Shown: positions 8,049 to 15,870, counted from the first letter of the stretch. The stretch is DNA of 17,304 bases from SIG452 sp045656345 (GCA_045656345.1 JAZOQZ010000005.1:1-17304); one strand, 5' to 3'. The notes: a model not told the origin generated them from the letters alone. Translations and numbers: made by a program.

Positions 8049-9077
8049 TTAGTCGTTTACATCGATTAACACTTTAAAGGTTTTTTCTTTTCGTTTGTCA
8101 ATCATATCTAAAACAGCAGGAATATCTTCCAATCTGAAACGGTGTGAAATCATACCTTTGGTGGTCACTTTTCCGTTACTCATCAGCTCAATCATTTCCA
8201 TATAGTCTGTGGGAACATACATAGTGGTTCCAAATAAGGATAATTCGTGCTGAACAAAGTCGGGCAGAAGCGGCACAATATATTCATTCTGCAAAACACC
8301 GATGATAACGATTCGAGATCCTCTGTGTGCAATTTTTAAGATATTGTTCATTACGATACCTTTTTCACCCACACAGTCGTAATATACGGTGATTTTATCT
8401 GCATTCAAACGTGCAAGACCATCTTCCAGACTTTCTTTGGAACAGTCGATTACACCGGTTGCCCCCAGGCTTTTTGCAATTTCCAAACGCTCTGCATCCA
8501 TGTCTGCAATATACACCGCTTTTGCACCTAAAGCAAAACAGCTCTGCAGGCAGAACACGCCGATGGGACCTGCACCCACGATTAACACCACGTCATCGGG
8601 AGTTAAACTTGCTCTTTTTGCACCATGATATGCCACGCAGGCAGGTTCTACCAGCGCTGCATCGTCGATACTCATATTGTCGGGGATTGCAATTGCCATT
8701 TCGGAGGGGATACAGAAATAGTCACACATTGCACCGTCTGCTTCTGCACCGGTGCAACGAAGATCTTCACAGAAGTTATAAATCTTCTTTTCACACATAT
8801 CGCACTGTTTACATACCAGGTGAGGAATCACGGTAACGCGTTCTCCCACACGGTCTCTGGAAACGCCGGGACCAACATTATCAATCACACCGGAAATTTC
8901 GTGGCCGGGAACCAGCGGATAGGAAACATAGGGATGCAACCCTCTGTAAATGGTGGGGTCGGAACCGCAGATACCGATTCGTTTTACTTCAATACGCACC
9001 TCGCCCGGAGCAGGTATCGGCAGTTCACACTCGGTCAGTTTCATCTGATAAGGTGCTTCTAATACAATTTTTCTCAT
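8049..9077 (-). CDS. Zinc-dependent medium-chain alcohol/polyol dehydrogenase
   Basis: This 342-residue enzyme belongs to the medium-chain dehydrogenase family that includes sorbitol, threonine and galactitol-1-phosphate dehydrogenases. Catalytic zinc ligands are C37 (GICGSD), H59 (PGHE) and a Glu in ALVEPACVAYHG near residue 143. The structural zinc site is complete: C89, C92, C95 and C103. A Rossmann motif GAGPIG lies near residue 170, and an Asp ends the second strand (YIADMD), suggesting NAD rather than NADP. It is the last gene of the five-gene operon, 13 bases after the isomerase-like gene, with AAGGAG nine bases before the ATG. It probably oxidises a secondary alcohol of a polyol or reduces a ketose or aldehyde made by the pathway. 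The substrate is unknown. Confidence 0.9.
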   Translation of the reverse strand: MRKIVLEAPYQMKLTECELPIPAPGEVRIEVKRIGICGSDPTIYRGLHPYVSYPLVPGHEISGVIDNVGPGVSRDRVGERVTVIPHLVCKQCDMCEKKIYNFCEDLRCTGAEADGAMCDYFCIPSEMAIAIPDNMSIDDAALVEPACVAYHGAKRASLTPDDVVLIVGAGPIGVFCLQSCFALGAKAVYIADMDAERLEIAKSLGATGVIDCSKESLEDGLARLNADKITVYYDCVGEKGIVMNNILKIAHRGSRIVIIGVLQNEYIVPLLPDFVQHELSLFGTTMYVPTDYMEMIELMSNGKVTTKGMISHRFRLEDIPAVLDMIDKRKEKTFKVLIDVND

Positions 9078-9090
9078 TTTTATACGCTCC

Positions 9091-10512
9091 TTATGCTCCT
9101 CTTACTGCTTCAATGCCCAGGAATTTACAGAACATTGCCAAAGCATCAGCCACTTTGGGATCGTGAATTAATACACCGTGGTGGATAACACCAACATCAA
9201 TCATTTTCTGTTCCCAATCGGCAACATCATTTACTTTAATCCAAGCATACGCACCACGGGTCATAGGACCGATGTCCACAGCTTCGCCGGTGCCGTAGAA
9301 GATGGAGAATTTTCCGCCGTATTCCACCATACGAGCACAGGTAACAGGACCATCTTTCATACGAAATTCCATAGAACCGTGACAGGTGGGGCTCCACAGA
9401 CCAAGTCTTTCATTCATCATCAGGTGTTTCTGGCTGTTTTGAGCACACAGTTCACAAGCAGCGTTACCGCAATGCCAAGCCAACCATACGTTGGGTTCGG
9501 TGGGGTGTAAGTCAGTCCAGTCGATAAAGTCTGCAGGAGTCTGACCTAATGCACAACCGTTTAAGATATGCATCGTGATTGCACCCATGGTATCCACTTC
9601 ACAACCAACGGAGTATCCCTGAGAATTCAGACGGGAGAAGGTGGAACAAGCTGCAATATTGTATTTATGCTGCAGGGTTTCCCAACAGCTGGATGCAATA
9701 ACTTTACACTGATTTTCTTCTGCTAAGTGAATCAGGGTTAATTCGAATCTTGCCTGATTGATAATGGCATTGGGAATTTCGTCGGAGAGAATGTCTGCAC
9801 CGTCACGGATTTCCTGTGCCACTCTTAACACTTCGGGATCATCCATTGCTAAAGAATCCATATATTCGTATGCGGTTGCCAAGTCAACGGGGCACACGGT
9901 CTGAGCGAATTTGTTCATTAAATCTTCTTCGCTGTAGAACTGGGATTCAAATTTGGTGGGTCTTACGCCAACCTGCAGGATTCTTGCACCAACAAAGTTC
10001 TGAATAGCGTTACAAGCTCTGGTGAAGCTTTCCACTTTTTCAGAGAAAATTGCATCTTCGGGATTGCAGGTGATGATATGTTCGAAGGTGAAACCGCGGC
10101 GTTTTAAGGTGGAGCAGGTCATAAACTGACCGCACCAGGTGTCGGTTGCACGGTTACCAAATTCGGAATAAGGACCGCTTTTGGTTGCAAAATGCAGCAC
10201 AGGCATGTCTCTTCTTATTTTGGACATTAACGCACTAACCGCAATTTCCAGACCGAAGTTCATATTGCCGATGATGATACCCTGCACATTTTCTTTTAAG
10301 AATAATTCTGCAGTTTTTAAGCCTTCTTCCACGGTGCCAACGCAACCGTCTTCGGTTAATTCTTCTGAGGGAACCACGATTTCAAGACCGGGAATGTTTT
10401 TGAAAGCTTCTAAGCAACGGGCACGCATTTTGCCGGCTAATTTGCCGGTGTACTGGTTACCGTCCCAGGATTCCCAGGTAGAGGGTACAAAGCCGATTTT
10501 TACTGTTTGCAT
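9091..10512 (-). CDS. L-fucose/L-arabinose isomerase family protein
   Basis: This 473-residue protein matches the L-fucose/L-arabinose isomerase superfamily, metal-dependent aldose-ketose isomerases. The clearest part is the C-terminal half: CWETLQHKYNIAACSTFSRLN from residue 276, then GCEVDTMGAITM (E305 and D307, candidate Mn ligands), the family signature WHCGN at 346-350, and PTCHG with H378. The N-terminal half is the Rossmann-like region of the family (GIIIGNMNFG, PVLHFAT). The length fits L-arabinose isomerase (about 500 residues) better than E. coli FucI (about 590), but it is not a close match to either. The start follows AAGGAG by nine bases, 15 bases after the transketolase stop. 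It probably makes the ketose used by the adjacent transketolase; the sugar itself is unknown. Confidence 0.82.
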   Translation of the reverse strand: MQTVKIGFVPSTWESWDGNQYTGKLAGKMRARCLEAFKNIPGLEIVVPSEELTEDGCVGTVEEGLKTAELFLKENVQGIIIGNMNFGLEIAVSALMSKIRRDMPVLHFATKSGPYSEFGNRATDTWCGQFMTCSTLKRRGFTFEHIITCNPEDAIFSEKVESFTRACNAIQNFVGARILQVGVRPTKFESQFYSEEDLMNKFAQTVCPVDLATAYEYMDSLAMDDPEVLRVAQEIRDGADILSDEIPNAIINQARFELTLIHLAEENQCKVIASSCWETLQHKYNIAACSTFSRLNSQGYSVGCEVDTMGAITMHILNGCALGQTPADFIDWTDLHPTEPNVWLAWHCGNAACELCAQNSQKHLMMNERLGLWSPTCHGSMEFRMKDGPVTCARMVEYGGKFSIFYGTGEAVDIGPMTRGAYAWIKVNDVADWEQKMIDVGVIHHGVLIHDPKVADALAMFCKFLGIEAVRGA

Positions 10513-10527
10513 AATTGTTGTCTCCTT

Positions 10528-12306
10528 TTATTTCAAGTTTGTTTTTATAACATTTTTTAAGCTTTCCACATCAAGCCCCTGCTCTTTATAAAGATTGTCG
10601 GGAGTAGTGGAGGAACCGTATTTTGTAACGCCCAGCGTTTGTAATTTGCAAGAAGTGCCGCAAAGGATTCTTGCCACTTCACCGCTGATGCCTGTTTTCA
10701 CGTTGTGGTCTTCATAGGTGATAATAAGACCGCTTTTTGCCGCTTGTAAAATGGCATCTGCATCCAGATCGCAAGGGGTAGCACAGTTTAACACGCTTAC
10801 CGAAATTCCTTCCGTTTTTAATTCGTCTGCCGCTTTTACAGCTCTGTGTGCCATATTTCCGTAAGTGATAACAGTGGCCTTGTTGCCCCGACGTAACCAT
10901 TGGCCTTTGCCGTAAGCAAAATCCAAGGTATTTCCGTTTTCATCTTCTAAAACAGGCATTTTGGAACGTCCGCCGATGATTGCCACAGGATAGGGAATAC
11001 TCATTGCATAACGTACTGCCTTATCTGCCTGATTGGCATCTGCCGGCACAATCACCCGAAAACCGTGTAAGTTTCCAAGCAAGCTGAGATAGTCGATGGA
11101 TTGATGGGTCTTGCCGTCTTCCCCAACGTCTAACCCTGCGTGGGTGGAAAACAGTTTTAAAGGTGCTTTATTGATATCTGCCATACGGTTCTGGCTATAA
11201 GTTTCAGCAATGTTGAACATGGAGAAATCTGCGTGAACCGCTATCATCCCCGATTTTGAAACTGCCGCTGCTGCTGTTGCTGCATTATGCTCTGCAATGC
11301 CACATTGGATAAAGGCATCGGGACGGAGTTTTTTGAAATCCGTCAGCTTTACAGAACCTTCCAAATCGCAGTCGAATGCCACAATGGGAATTTCGGGGTG
11401 TTCTTTTGCCAAATCCGCTAAAGCATTGCCCATTGCGGAACGAATATCGGAGGATCCTTCGTAAGTTCTTCCGTTGGACAGGGGAATCACGGGGATATCG
11501 TATTTTTTAGGATTTTGTTTTTTAATATCTTTTAGTTTGGTTAATTCTTCTTCGGTGACTGAGAATCTCGCCATCGCAGTTTCGGCAAGCTCTTTGGAAA
11601 TCAGCGTGCCGTGATAATGCCAGTCGTTCTCAATTTCGGGAATTCCCTTTCCCATTACTGTTTTTGCTAACACGCAAAGGGGTTTTTTGGTAGTGGCAAA
11701 CGCTTCTTTTAGCCGGTCAAAATCATGACCGTCAACTGTTACCACATCCCAACCGGACATATTGTATTTGTCGGAAAGGTTTTGCTCCGTGGTAGCATCC
11801 ACACTGCCGCAGGCCTGTTGGTTGTTATCGTCCACAATGGCTATCAGATTGGTAAGATTATGTTTTGCTGCAAATTCTCTTGCTTCCTGCAGCTGACCTT
11901 TCTGCTGTTCGCCGTCACCCATTACAACAAACACTCTGCCTGCTTGTTTTTTTAGTTTTTTAGCAAGTGCAAATCCTGCTCCAACCGACAGACCTTGTCC
12001 CAAACTTCCGCTGCACCACTCCACGCCGTTTACGGCAAGAGACGGATGTCCTTCATACGGAGCGGATCTGCGGAAATTTGCAACAGCGTCGTTGATATTG
12101 AAGTAACCGAAGTTACCAAGTGCGGCATACAGTGCCGCCGAAGTGTGACCGTGGCTGACTACCAGACGGTCATCTTCATTCATTTCGTTTAATACCGCTA
12201 TGTAAATGTCGATGGAAGACATTGCGCCGCCAATATGACCGCTGCCTGCTCCCATAATCATTTCCAAAATATCTTTACGGCACTTTTTGGAAAGTGTTTT
12301 GAGCAT
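10528..12306 (-). CDS. Transketolase (short, split-type-like, both halves fused)
   Basis: Transketolase moves a two-carbon ketol unit between a ketose and an aldose using thiamine diphosphate and Mg2+. At 592 residues it is shorter than classical enzymes of about 660. The N-terminal half carries SGHIGG (H24), SHGHTS (H52, H54), the ThDP motif GDGEQQ (130-133) ending in VDDNN, and WHYHG. A variable join near residues 260-285 leads to the pyrimidine-binding half, with R289, catalytic E339 (GIAEHNA), H389, D397 and H401 (THAGLDVGEDGKTHQ), and R447. SGHIGG and the FDCDLEGS stretch resemble the separate subunits of split bacterial and archaeal transketolases. D312 stands where E. coli TktA has the phosphate-binding S385. 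It lies one base beyond the epimerase stop, with its GGAGG overlapping that gene's end. It is probably specific to this pathway rather than the housekeeping enzyme. Confidence 0.92.
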   Translation of the reverse strand: MLKTLSKKCRKDILEMIMGAGSGHIGGAMSSIDIYIAVLNEMNEDDRLVVSHGHTSAALYAALGNFGYFNINDAVANFRRSAPYEGHPSLAVNGVEWCSGSLGQGLSVGAGFALAKKLKKQAGRVFVVMGDGEQQKGQLQEAREFAAKHNLTNLIAIVDDNNQQACGSVDATTEQNLSDKYNMSGWDVVTVDGHDFDRLKEAFATTKKPLCVLAKTVMGKGIPEIENDWHYHGTLISKELAETAMARFSVTEEELTKLKDIKKQNPKKYDIPVIPLSNGRTYEGSSDIRSAMGNALADLAKEHPEIPIVAFDCDLEGSVKLTDFKKLRPDAFIQCGIAEHNAATAAAAVSKSGMIAVHADFSMFNIAETYSQNRMADINKAPLKLFSTHAGLDVGEDGKTHQSIDYLSLLGNLHGFRVIVPADANQADKAVRYAMSIPYPVAIIGGRSKMPVLEDENGNTLDFAYGKGQWLRRGNKATVITYGNMAHRAVKAADELKTEGISVSVLNCATPCDLDADAILQAAKSGLIITYEDHNVKTGISGEVARILCGTSCKLQTLGVTKYGSSTTPDNLYKEQGLDVESLKNVIKTNLK

Positions 12307-12307
12307 C

Positions 12308-13348
12308 TTATTCCTCCCCGTTATCTAAAATCTGATAGGTGATTTCAAACACACGGCTTTCTCCGGGTGCCAGCGTAATGATGCTTCCTGTTTCTTTTGC
12401 CTTTTTGGTACCCTGCGGTAATGCGGTGCAGGGTTCTAACCCTACCACATATTCTTTGGTATTGAGCATTTTCCATTCGTTTAAGAAGGGAAGCTGTTCT
12501 TTTTTATAAGAAAGTTTTACGCCCAAATCAAGATTGTCGTTTACCAGCTTCACACTGACATTTCCGTCTTTGTCGGGATTTAAATCCACAGCGTAGCAAC
12601 GCTCCGCAATATCCTGAACGGGATTGGTCATTTTGAATGCATCGGCAAGTTCTGCAATTGCTTCTTCACTCTGACCAATGATTTCTTTGGCATCACATTC
12701 CACTCTGGTTCCCTCATCCAATAAGGGATAACCGAAGTTAATGTGATATAACAGCATCATTTCCTGTTCTTTTGCACCGCGGTTGGTCACGGTGTCACGG
12801 ATGGTGAACTCGCTTTTGCCAAATTCGGTTTCGATTTCACGGCGAAGTGTTAACGATTCACCGTGAAGAATTCCTTCTTTCACCACACCGGAAACTTTCA
12901 TTTTATATGTTCCGTTTTCATAGTCTTCAAACAGAGAAACCTGTTCTGCAGCAGCGTTGGAGATTCTGCCGTGCAAACCGTAAGAACGTTTTCCGATCAC
13001 AGGATGTTCCACTTCTTCGGGGCCACCCACATTCAGAAGACCGCAAGTGGTAAGTCCGCCTGCAAAAAAGTTATGTAACCAGTTCATGCCGTTGCTTTCG
13101 TAATAGGCGGGAGAAACCACGCCGGTTTTTGACATATAGCTTACGGGAACGCCACGGTAGCTAATCCAGGCAATATCCATTCCGCGACCGGGAAGAACAG
13201 TCAGTTCTAATCCGGAGCCTGTGTGGATTTCTACGGCTTCCACGCCTTTTGCTTTGCCTTCTTTAAATTCATAGCGGCGAAGACCTGCCACCTGAGACAT
13301 ATCGCCAATCTTTTTTAAATCTAAGTTTTTATAATTCCAGTATTTCAT
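12308..13348 (-). CDS. DUF4432 family aldose-1-epimerase-like protein
   Basis: This 346-residue protein has the beta-sandwich plan of galactose mutarotase relatives and matches DUF4432. Family-like segments are LTVLPGRGMDIAWISYRGVPVSY, GGLTTCGLLNVG and YGLHGRISN. Three residues sit where mutarotases keep their active site: H126 (LHG), H202 (LLYHINFGYP) and E305 (VGLEPCTALPQG). The last would be the general base. It may interconvert anomers of the pathway sugar or act on a keto-sugar; the reaction is not established for most of the family. Its ATG overlaps the stop of the oxidoreductase gene as ATGA, and AAAAAGG lies ten bases upstream. Membership in the epimerase fold is well supported; the substrate is not. 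Confidence 0.85.
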   Translation of the reverse strand: MKYWNYKNLDLKKIGDMSQVAGLRRYEFKEGKAKGVEAVEIHTGSGLELTVLPGRGMDIAWISYRGVPVSYMSKTGVVSPAYYESNGMNWLHNFFAGGLTTCGLLNVGGPEEVEHPVIGKRSYGLHGRISNAAAEQVSLFEDYENGTYKMKVSGVVKEGILHGESLTLRREIETEFGKSEFTIRDTVTNRGAKEQEMMLLYHINFGYPLLDEGTRVECDAKEIIGQSEEAIAELADAFKMTNPVQDIAERCYAVDLNPDKDGNVSVKLVNDNLDLGVKLSYKKEQLPFLNEWKMLNTKEYVVGLEPCTALPQGTKKAKETGSIITLAPGESRVFEITYQILDNGEE

Positions 13349-14487
13349 AATGTGATTACCTTTTTCTCTTTGTGAGATTCCAATGCTGCAGTCAGCAGTT
13401 TATGAGAAAGCTTGGTTTCTTCGGGGGTAAAGCATCCGAATTCTACGGGTTCTCCTGAAATTTCTTTCATAAAAGAGCACCACATCTGCAGAATAGAATC
13501 GGTGAAACCAAATTCAAAAATTCCGCCGGTGATAGTGGAAAATTGCGGTTTATAACCCACATTCAAACGACACCACGCCTGTTCTTTGCCAACTGCCTGA
13601 GTGTATGTGAATGCATTGGGGTCGTTGCTGTTGAATTTAGCGGAAGCTTCCAGGCCATACACTTCGATGAACCATTCATCAGTGGATCCGGGAGACATAC
13701 GTTTGGTTTCTAAAAACATGGGGAAAACATCACCGTTTTTGTCTTCTGCTTCGCAAACTAAAGTTGCGTTATCCCAGGTTTTGCAGGGAGCCATACCGCC
13801 CTTGCCGTCGGGACGCTGGGTGCAGATATTGGAAAGCACTGCATACACGTTTTTGGGAATCCATCCCATACGGAAGGGAACGTGCTGAGTGTGAATACCA
13901 AGGTCTCCCATACATCCGTATTCTCCGTTGATTTCAATGGTACGCTTCCAGTTAATGGGTTTGGTTAAGTCCATATCACTGCTGTGGTTAAAGCCGGCGT
14001 GCACCTCAATGATTTTTCCGAATTTGCCTTCTTTTACCCAACGAATCAATTCCTGACAAGCGGGGAAGAAGGGGAATTCACTGGCGCATCTTACAATCAC
14101 ACCCGGGTTTTCATCCAGGGCTTTCAAGATTTCTTCGTTTGCTTCTTTATCAATGCCGAAAGGCTTTTCACCTAAGAAGTGTTTGCCTGCTCTGATGATA
14201 TCAGAGTACACCTGTCCGTGCAGATTATGAGGCAGGGCGCAGTAGATAGCATCAATATCTTCTTTGTTCAAAAGTTCTTTATAGTCGGAAGTCACATATT
14301 TAATAGAGTCAAAATTATCGGTAAACCATTTGATTGCTGCATCGCTGAAATCGCAAACACCCACGATTTCGGGAACAGGCACATCGTCGGTCAAGTGGCA
14401 CCATCTGGCTGCAGCAGAGGCAAATTCTTTGCCCATCAGTCCGCAACCGATAATACCGAATCTGATTTTTTTACTTACTTTACTCAT
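13345..14487 (-). CDS. Gfo/Idh/MocA family NAD(P)-dependent oxidoreductase
   Basis: This 380-residue protein is the first gene of the operon. The N-terminal Rossmann domain has GIIGCGLMG (residues 11-19) and the family's EKP motif at 107-109 (GEKPFGID), whose lysine normally takes part in catalysis. The C-terminal alpha/beta domain includes YGCMGDLGIHTQH, where the late His is the usual catalytic-region residue. Members oxidise or reduce a ring or side-chain hydroxyl of sugars and inositols with a nicotinamide cofactor. The start follows AGGA by nine bases. The position next to the divergent AraC gene suggests that it catalyses an early step on the inducing compound. Which position of which sugar it oxidises cannot be read from the sequence. 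Confidence 0.9.
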   Translation of the reverse strand: MSKVSKKIRFGIIGCGLMGKEFASAAARWCHLTDDVPVPEIVGVCDFSDAAIKWFTDNFDSIKYVTSDYKELLNKEDIDAIYCALPHNLHGQVYSDIIRAGKHFLGEKPFGIDKEANEEILKALDENPGVIVRCASEFPFFPACQELIRWVKEGKFGKIIEVHAGFNHSSDMDLTKPINWKRTIEINGEYGCMGDLGIHTQHVPFRMGWIPKNVYAVLSNICTQRPDGKGGMAPCKTWDNATLVCEAEDKNGDVFPMFLETKRMSPGSTDEWFIEVYGLEASAKFNSNDPNAFTYTQAVGKEQAWCRLNVGYKPQFSTITGGIFEFGFTDSILQMWCSFMKEISGEPVEFGCFTPEETKLSHKLLTAALESHKEKKVITL

Positions 14488-14506
14488 AGTGAAGATTCCT
14501 TTTCTT

Positions 14507-14611
14507 TATCATATTTTTTTATACTATATTATATAAGGGCATATCGCCTTAATAATATAATATCATATTTTTTTCAAGGTTTTGCTTGACTATTACGCAA
14601 AAAATATGATA
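14507..14611. promoter_or_regulatory. Three-copy motif, candidate AraC-type operator region
   Basis: The sequence TATCATATTTTTT occurs at 14507-14519 and 14561-14573 in direct orientation (54 bases apart, each extended by one more T). It occurs again inverted at 14599-14611. The middle copy lies just upstream of the operon's poor -35, and the inverted copy touches the -10 of the regulator's own promoter. An 18-base imperfect dyad (TAAGG...CCTTA, 14534-14551) fills the spacer of the operon promoter. The region is AT-rich, so some resemblance by chance is possible. Confidence 0.45.
14528..14556 (-). promoter_or_regulatory. Candidate activator-dependent promoter of the sugar operon
   Basis: On the minus strand a perfect TATAAT (14528-14533) sits 17 bases from a poor -35 hexamer, ATTATT (14551-14556). 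A good -10 with a poor -35 is common at promoters needing an activator, here presumably the divergent AraC protein. The position is inferred; no transcript evidence is available. Confidence 0.5.
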
Positions 14612-14615
14612 TAAT
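14586..14615 (+). promoter_or_regulatory. Promoter of the AraC-family regulator gene
   Basis: TTGACT (14586-14591) and a perfect TATAAT (14610-14615) are separated by 18 bases, 47 bases before the start codon. The inverted motif copy at 14599-14611 overlaps the spacer and -10, which would allow autoregulation. Confidence 0.75.
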
Positions 14616-14662
14616 CGTCAAAAAGAGACAAGAAAGCGTCCAGGGAAGGGAGGAGAGCACAT

Positions 14663-15514
14663 ATGAATAACAATTTTGTGATGGCACCGGTCAGTCCGTT
14701 TTTTGTAAATGTTTCCAAAATGAACGTTTCCTCGGTTAATGCGGAGCGGAAAACCAATCCGCATATTCATGAATACTGTGAAATCTATGTGAATATCACA
14801 GGGAATGTTTCTTTTGTGATTGAAAAGAATATCCATTCGGTGCGGTCGGGAGATATTATTGTCACCAAACCTTATGAATATCATCACTGTGTGTATCACG
14901 ACGACAGTGACCATCTTCACTTTTGGATTATGTTTTCAGTGGACGAAAATCCGGAACTTTTTAAATTTTTAACCGATAAAAAAGCAGGGCACGGAAATCA
15001 CATTCGTTTATCAGAAGAGAAAAAACAGAAATTCTTAGACCATTGCGAGCGGTTGGCGCTCATTGACACAGAGGATCATGTTTCTCAGATGGCGCTGTTT
15101 TTCAAGATTCTATCCTGCATCGAAGAAGGTCTGGAAAAGTATAAGGTTTCCAACACCAATGTGTCGCTACCGAAAAGTCTCAAAGATATTCTCGGATATA
15201 TCAATAAGAATTTTGCTTCCATTCACAGTATCAATGAAATTTCGGAACGGTTTTTTATCAGCATCTCCACTTTGGAACGGCATTTCAAACAGTATCTGTC
15301 CATGACGCCAAAACGGTATCTGGAAGACAAAAAACTGCAGAATGCTTGTCTGCTTTTGCGACAGAATGCTTCTGTAACAGATGCTTGTTTTGAAAGCGGT
15401 TTCGATGACTATTCCCATTTTATTACCATTTTCAAAAAGAAATTTGATGTCACTCCGTTAAAATACAAAAAATCAATGATGATTGATAAGGGAGAAAAGG
15501 GCTCTGCCACATAA
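14663..15514 (+). CDS. AraC family transcriptional regulator
   Basis: This 283-residue protein has the two-domain plan of sugar-responsive AraC regulators. The N-terminal 100 residues form a cupin-like ligand pocket: H34, H36 and E40 in NPHIHEYCE, then RSGDIIVTKPYEYHH. The C-terminal hundred residues contain two helix-turn-helix units. The first is NEISERFFISISTLERHFKQYLS; the second ends in the family signature SVTDACFESGFDDYSHFITIFKKKFDVTPLKYKK. The ATG at 14663 has GGGAGGAG seven bases upstream. It is transcribed away from the five sugar genes across a 175-base intergenic region and probably activates them when its ligand binds. The ligand is presumably the pathway sugar or an intermediate. 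Confidence 0.93.
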   Translation: MNNNFVMAPVSPFFVNVSKMNVSSVNAERKTNPHIHEYCEIYVNITGNVSFVIEKNIHSVRSGDIIVTKPYEYHHCVYHDDSDHLHFWIMFSVDENPELFKFLTDKKAGHGNHIRLSEEKKQKFLDHCERLALIDTEDHVSQMALFFKILSCIEEGLEKYKVSNTNVSLPKSLKDILGYINKNFASIHSINEISERFFISISTLERHFKQYLSMTPKRYLEDKKLQNACLLLRQNASVTDACFESGFDDYSHFITIFKKKFDVTPLKYKKSMMIDKGEKGSAT

Positions 15515-15515
15515 A

Positions 15516-15556
15516 AAAAGGAGACAGAAATTTAATTCTGTCTCCTTTTGCTTTTT
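15516..15556 (+). terminator. Terminator of the AraC-family gene
   Basis: A 14-base stem pairs 15516-15529 with 15536-15549 around a six-base loop, directly after the stop. T runs lie within the stem end and just beyond it. Confidence 0.88.
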
Positions 15557-15590
15557 TTGTGCTCTCTCAGGGGGCATTCTCATCAGAAAT

Positions 15591-15620
15591 AAAAAAAGCT
15601 ATCCTTTCGGATAACTTTTT
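15591..15620 (-). terminator. Terminator of the tRNA-Leu gene
   Basis: Read on the minus strand, an eight-base stem (15609-15616 with 15597-15604, one G-U pair) closes a GAAA tetraloop and is followed by a run of seven T. It begins nine bases after the tRNA's CCA end. Confidence 0.75.
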
Positions 15621-15624
15621 GATT

Positions 15625-15711
15625 TGGTGCAGCTGATGGGACTTGAACCCATACGAGAGTGTTCTCACTACCCCCTCAAAGTAGCGCGTCTGCCGATTCC
15701 GCCACAGCTGC
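15625..15711 (-). tRNA. tRNA-Leu (anticodon GAG)
   Basis: The minus strand folds as a class II tRNA of 87 bases including an encoded CCA. The acceptor stem pairs GCAGCTG (15705-15711) with CAGCTGC (15629-15635), with discriminator A at 15628. The anticodon stem CTACT/GGTAG holds the loop TTGAGGG, giving GAG after the invariant T33, which reads CUC and CUU leucine codons. A long variable arm (GAGAACACTC region) is typical of leucine tRNAs. The T stem is ATGGG/CCCAT with a TTCAAGT loop. It is a single tRNA gene, convergent with the AraC gene. Confidence 0.96.
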
Positions 15712-15753
15712 TTATCTGGTGTTTTTTGATGTTCTCAAAAAAGAACAATAGTG

Positions 15754-15782
15754 ATTATAGCAAAAAAAGTGTGGTGTGTCAA
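15754..15782 (-). promoter_or_regulatory. Consensus promoter of tRNA-Leu
   Basis: On the minus strand TTGACA (15777-15782) and TATAAT (15754-15759) are both perfect and are 17 bases apart, as expected for a strongly expressed stable RNA. The mature tRNA begins 43 bases below the -10. Confidence 0.9.
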
Positions 15783-15820
15783 GTTTTTTTAAAAAAAATA
15801 AAAAAATTTTCGGATTTTAC

Positions 15821-15849
15821 TTGATTTTTTAAAAAATGTGTGTTATTAT
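15821..15849 (+). promoter_or_regulatory. Promoter of secG
   Basis: TTGATT (15821-15826) and TATTAT (15844-15849) are separated by 17 bases. The leader to the secG start is about 95 bases. Confidence 0.7.
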
Positions 15850-15870
15850 TTCTTAGTGATAGTAAAACGA

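Noticed and set aside
8411..9062. Long plus-strand reading frames opposite the alcohol dehydrogenase
   Set aside because: They lie wholly antisense to a clear enzyme gene, have no ribosome binding site, and their products have no recognisable motif or sensible composition.
10181..10591. Plus-strand 136-codon frame opposite the isomerase-like gene
   Set aside because: It is antisense to a well-supported gene and crosses the junction between two genes without its own signals.
10528..12306. Transketolase as a truncated pseudogene because of its short length
   Set aside because: All cofactor and catalytic motifs of both halves are present in one uninterrupted frame, and the short length fits a split-type fusion.
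14179..14589. Plus-strand 136-codon frame over the oxidoreductase start and promoter region
   Set aside because: It is antisense to the oxidoreductase and runs into the divergent promoter region. The product has no recognisable features.
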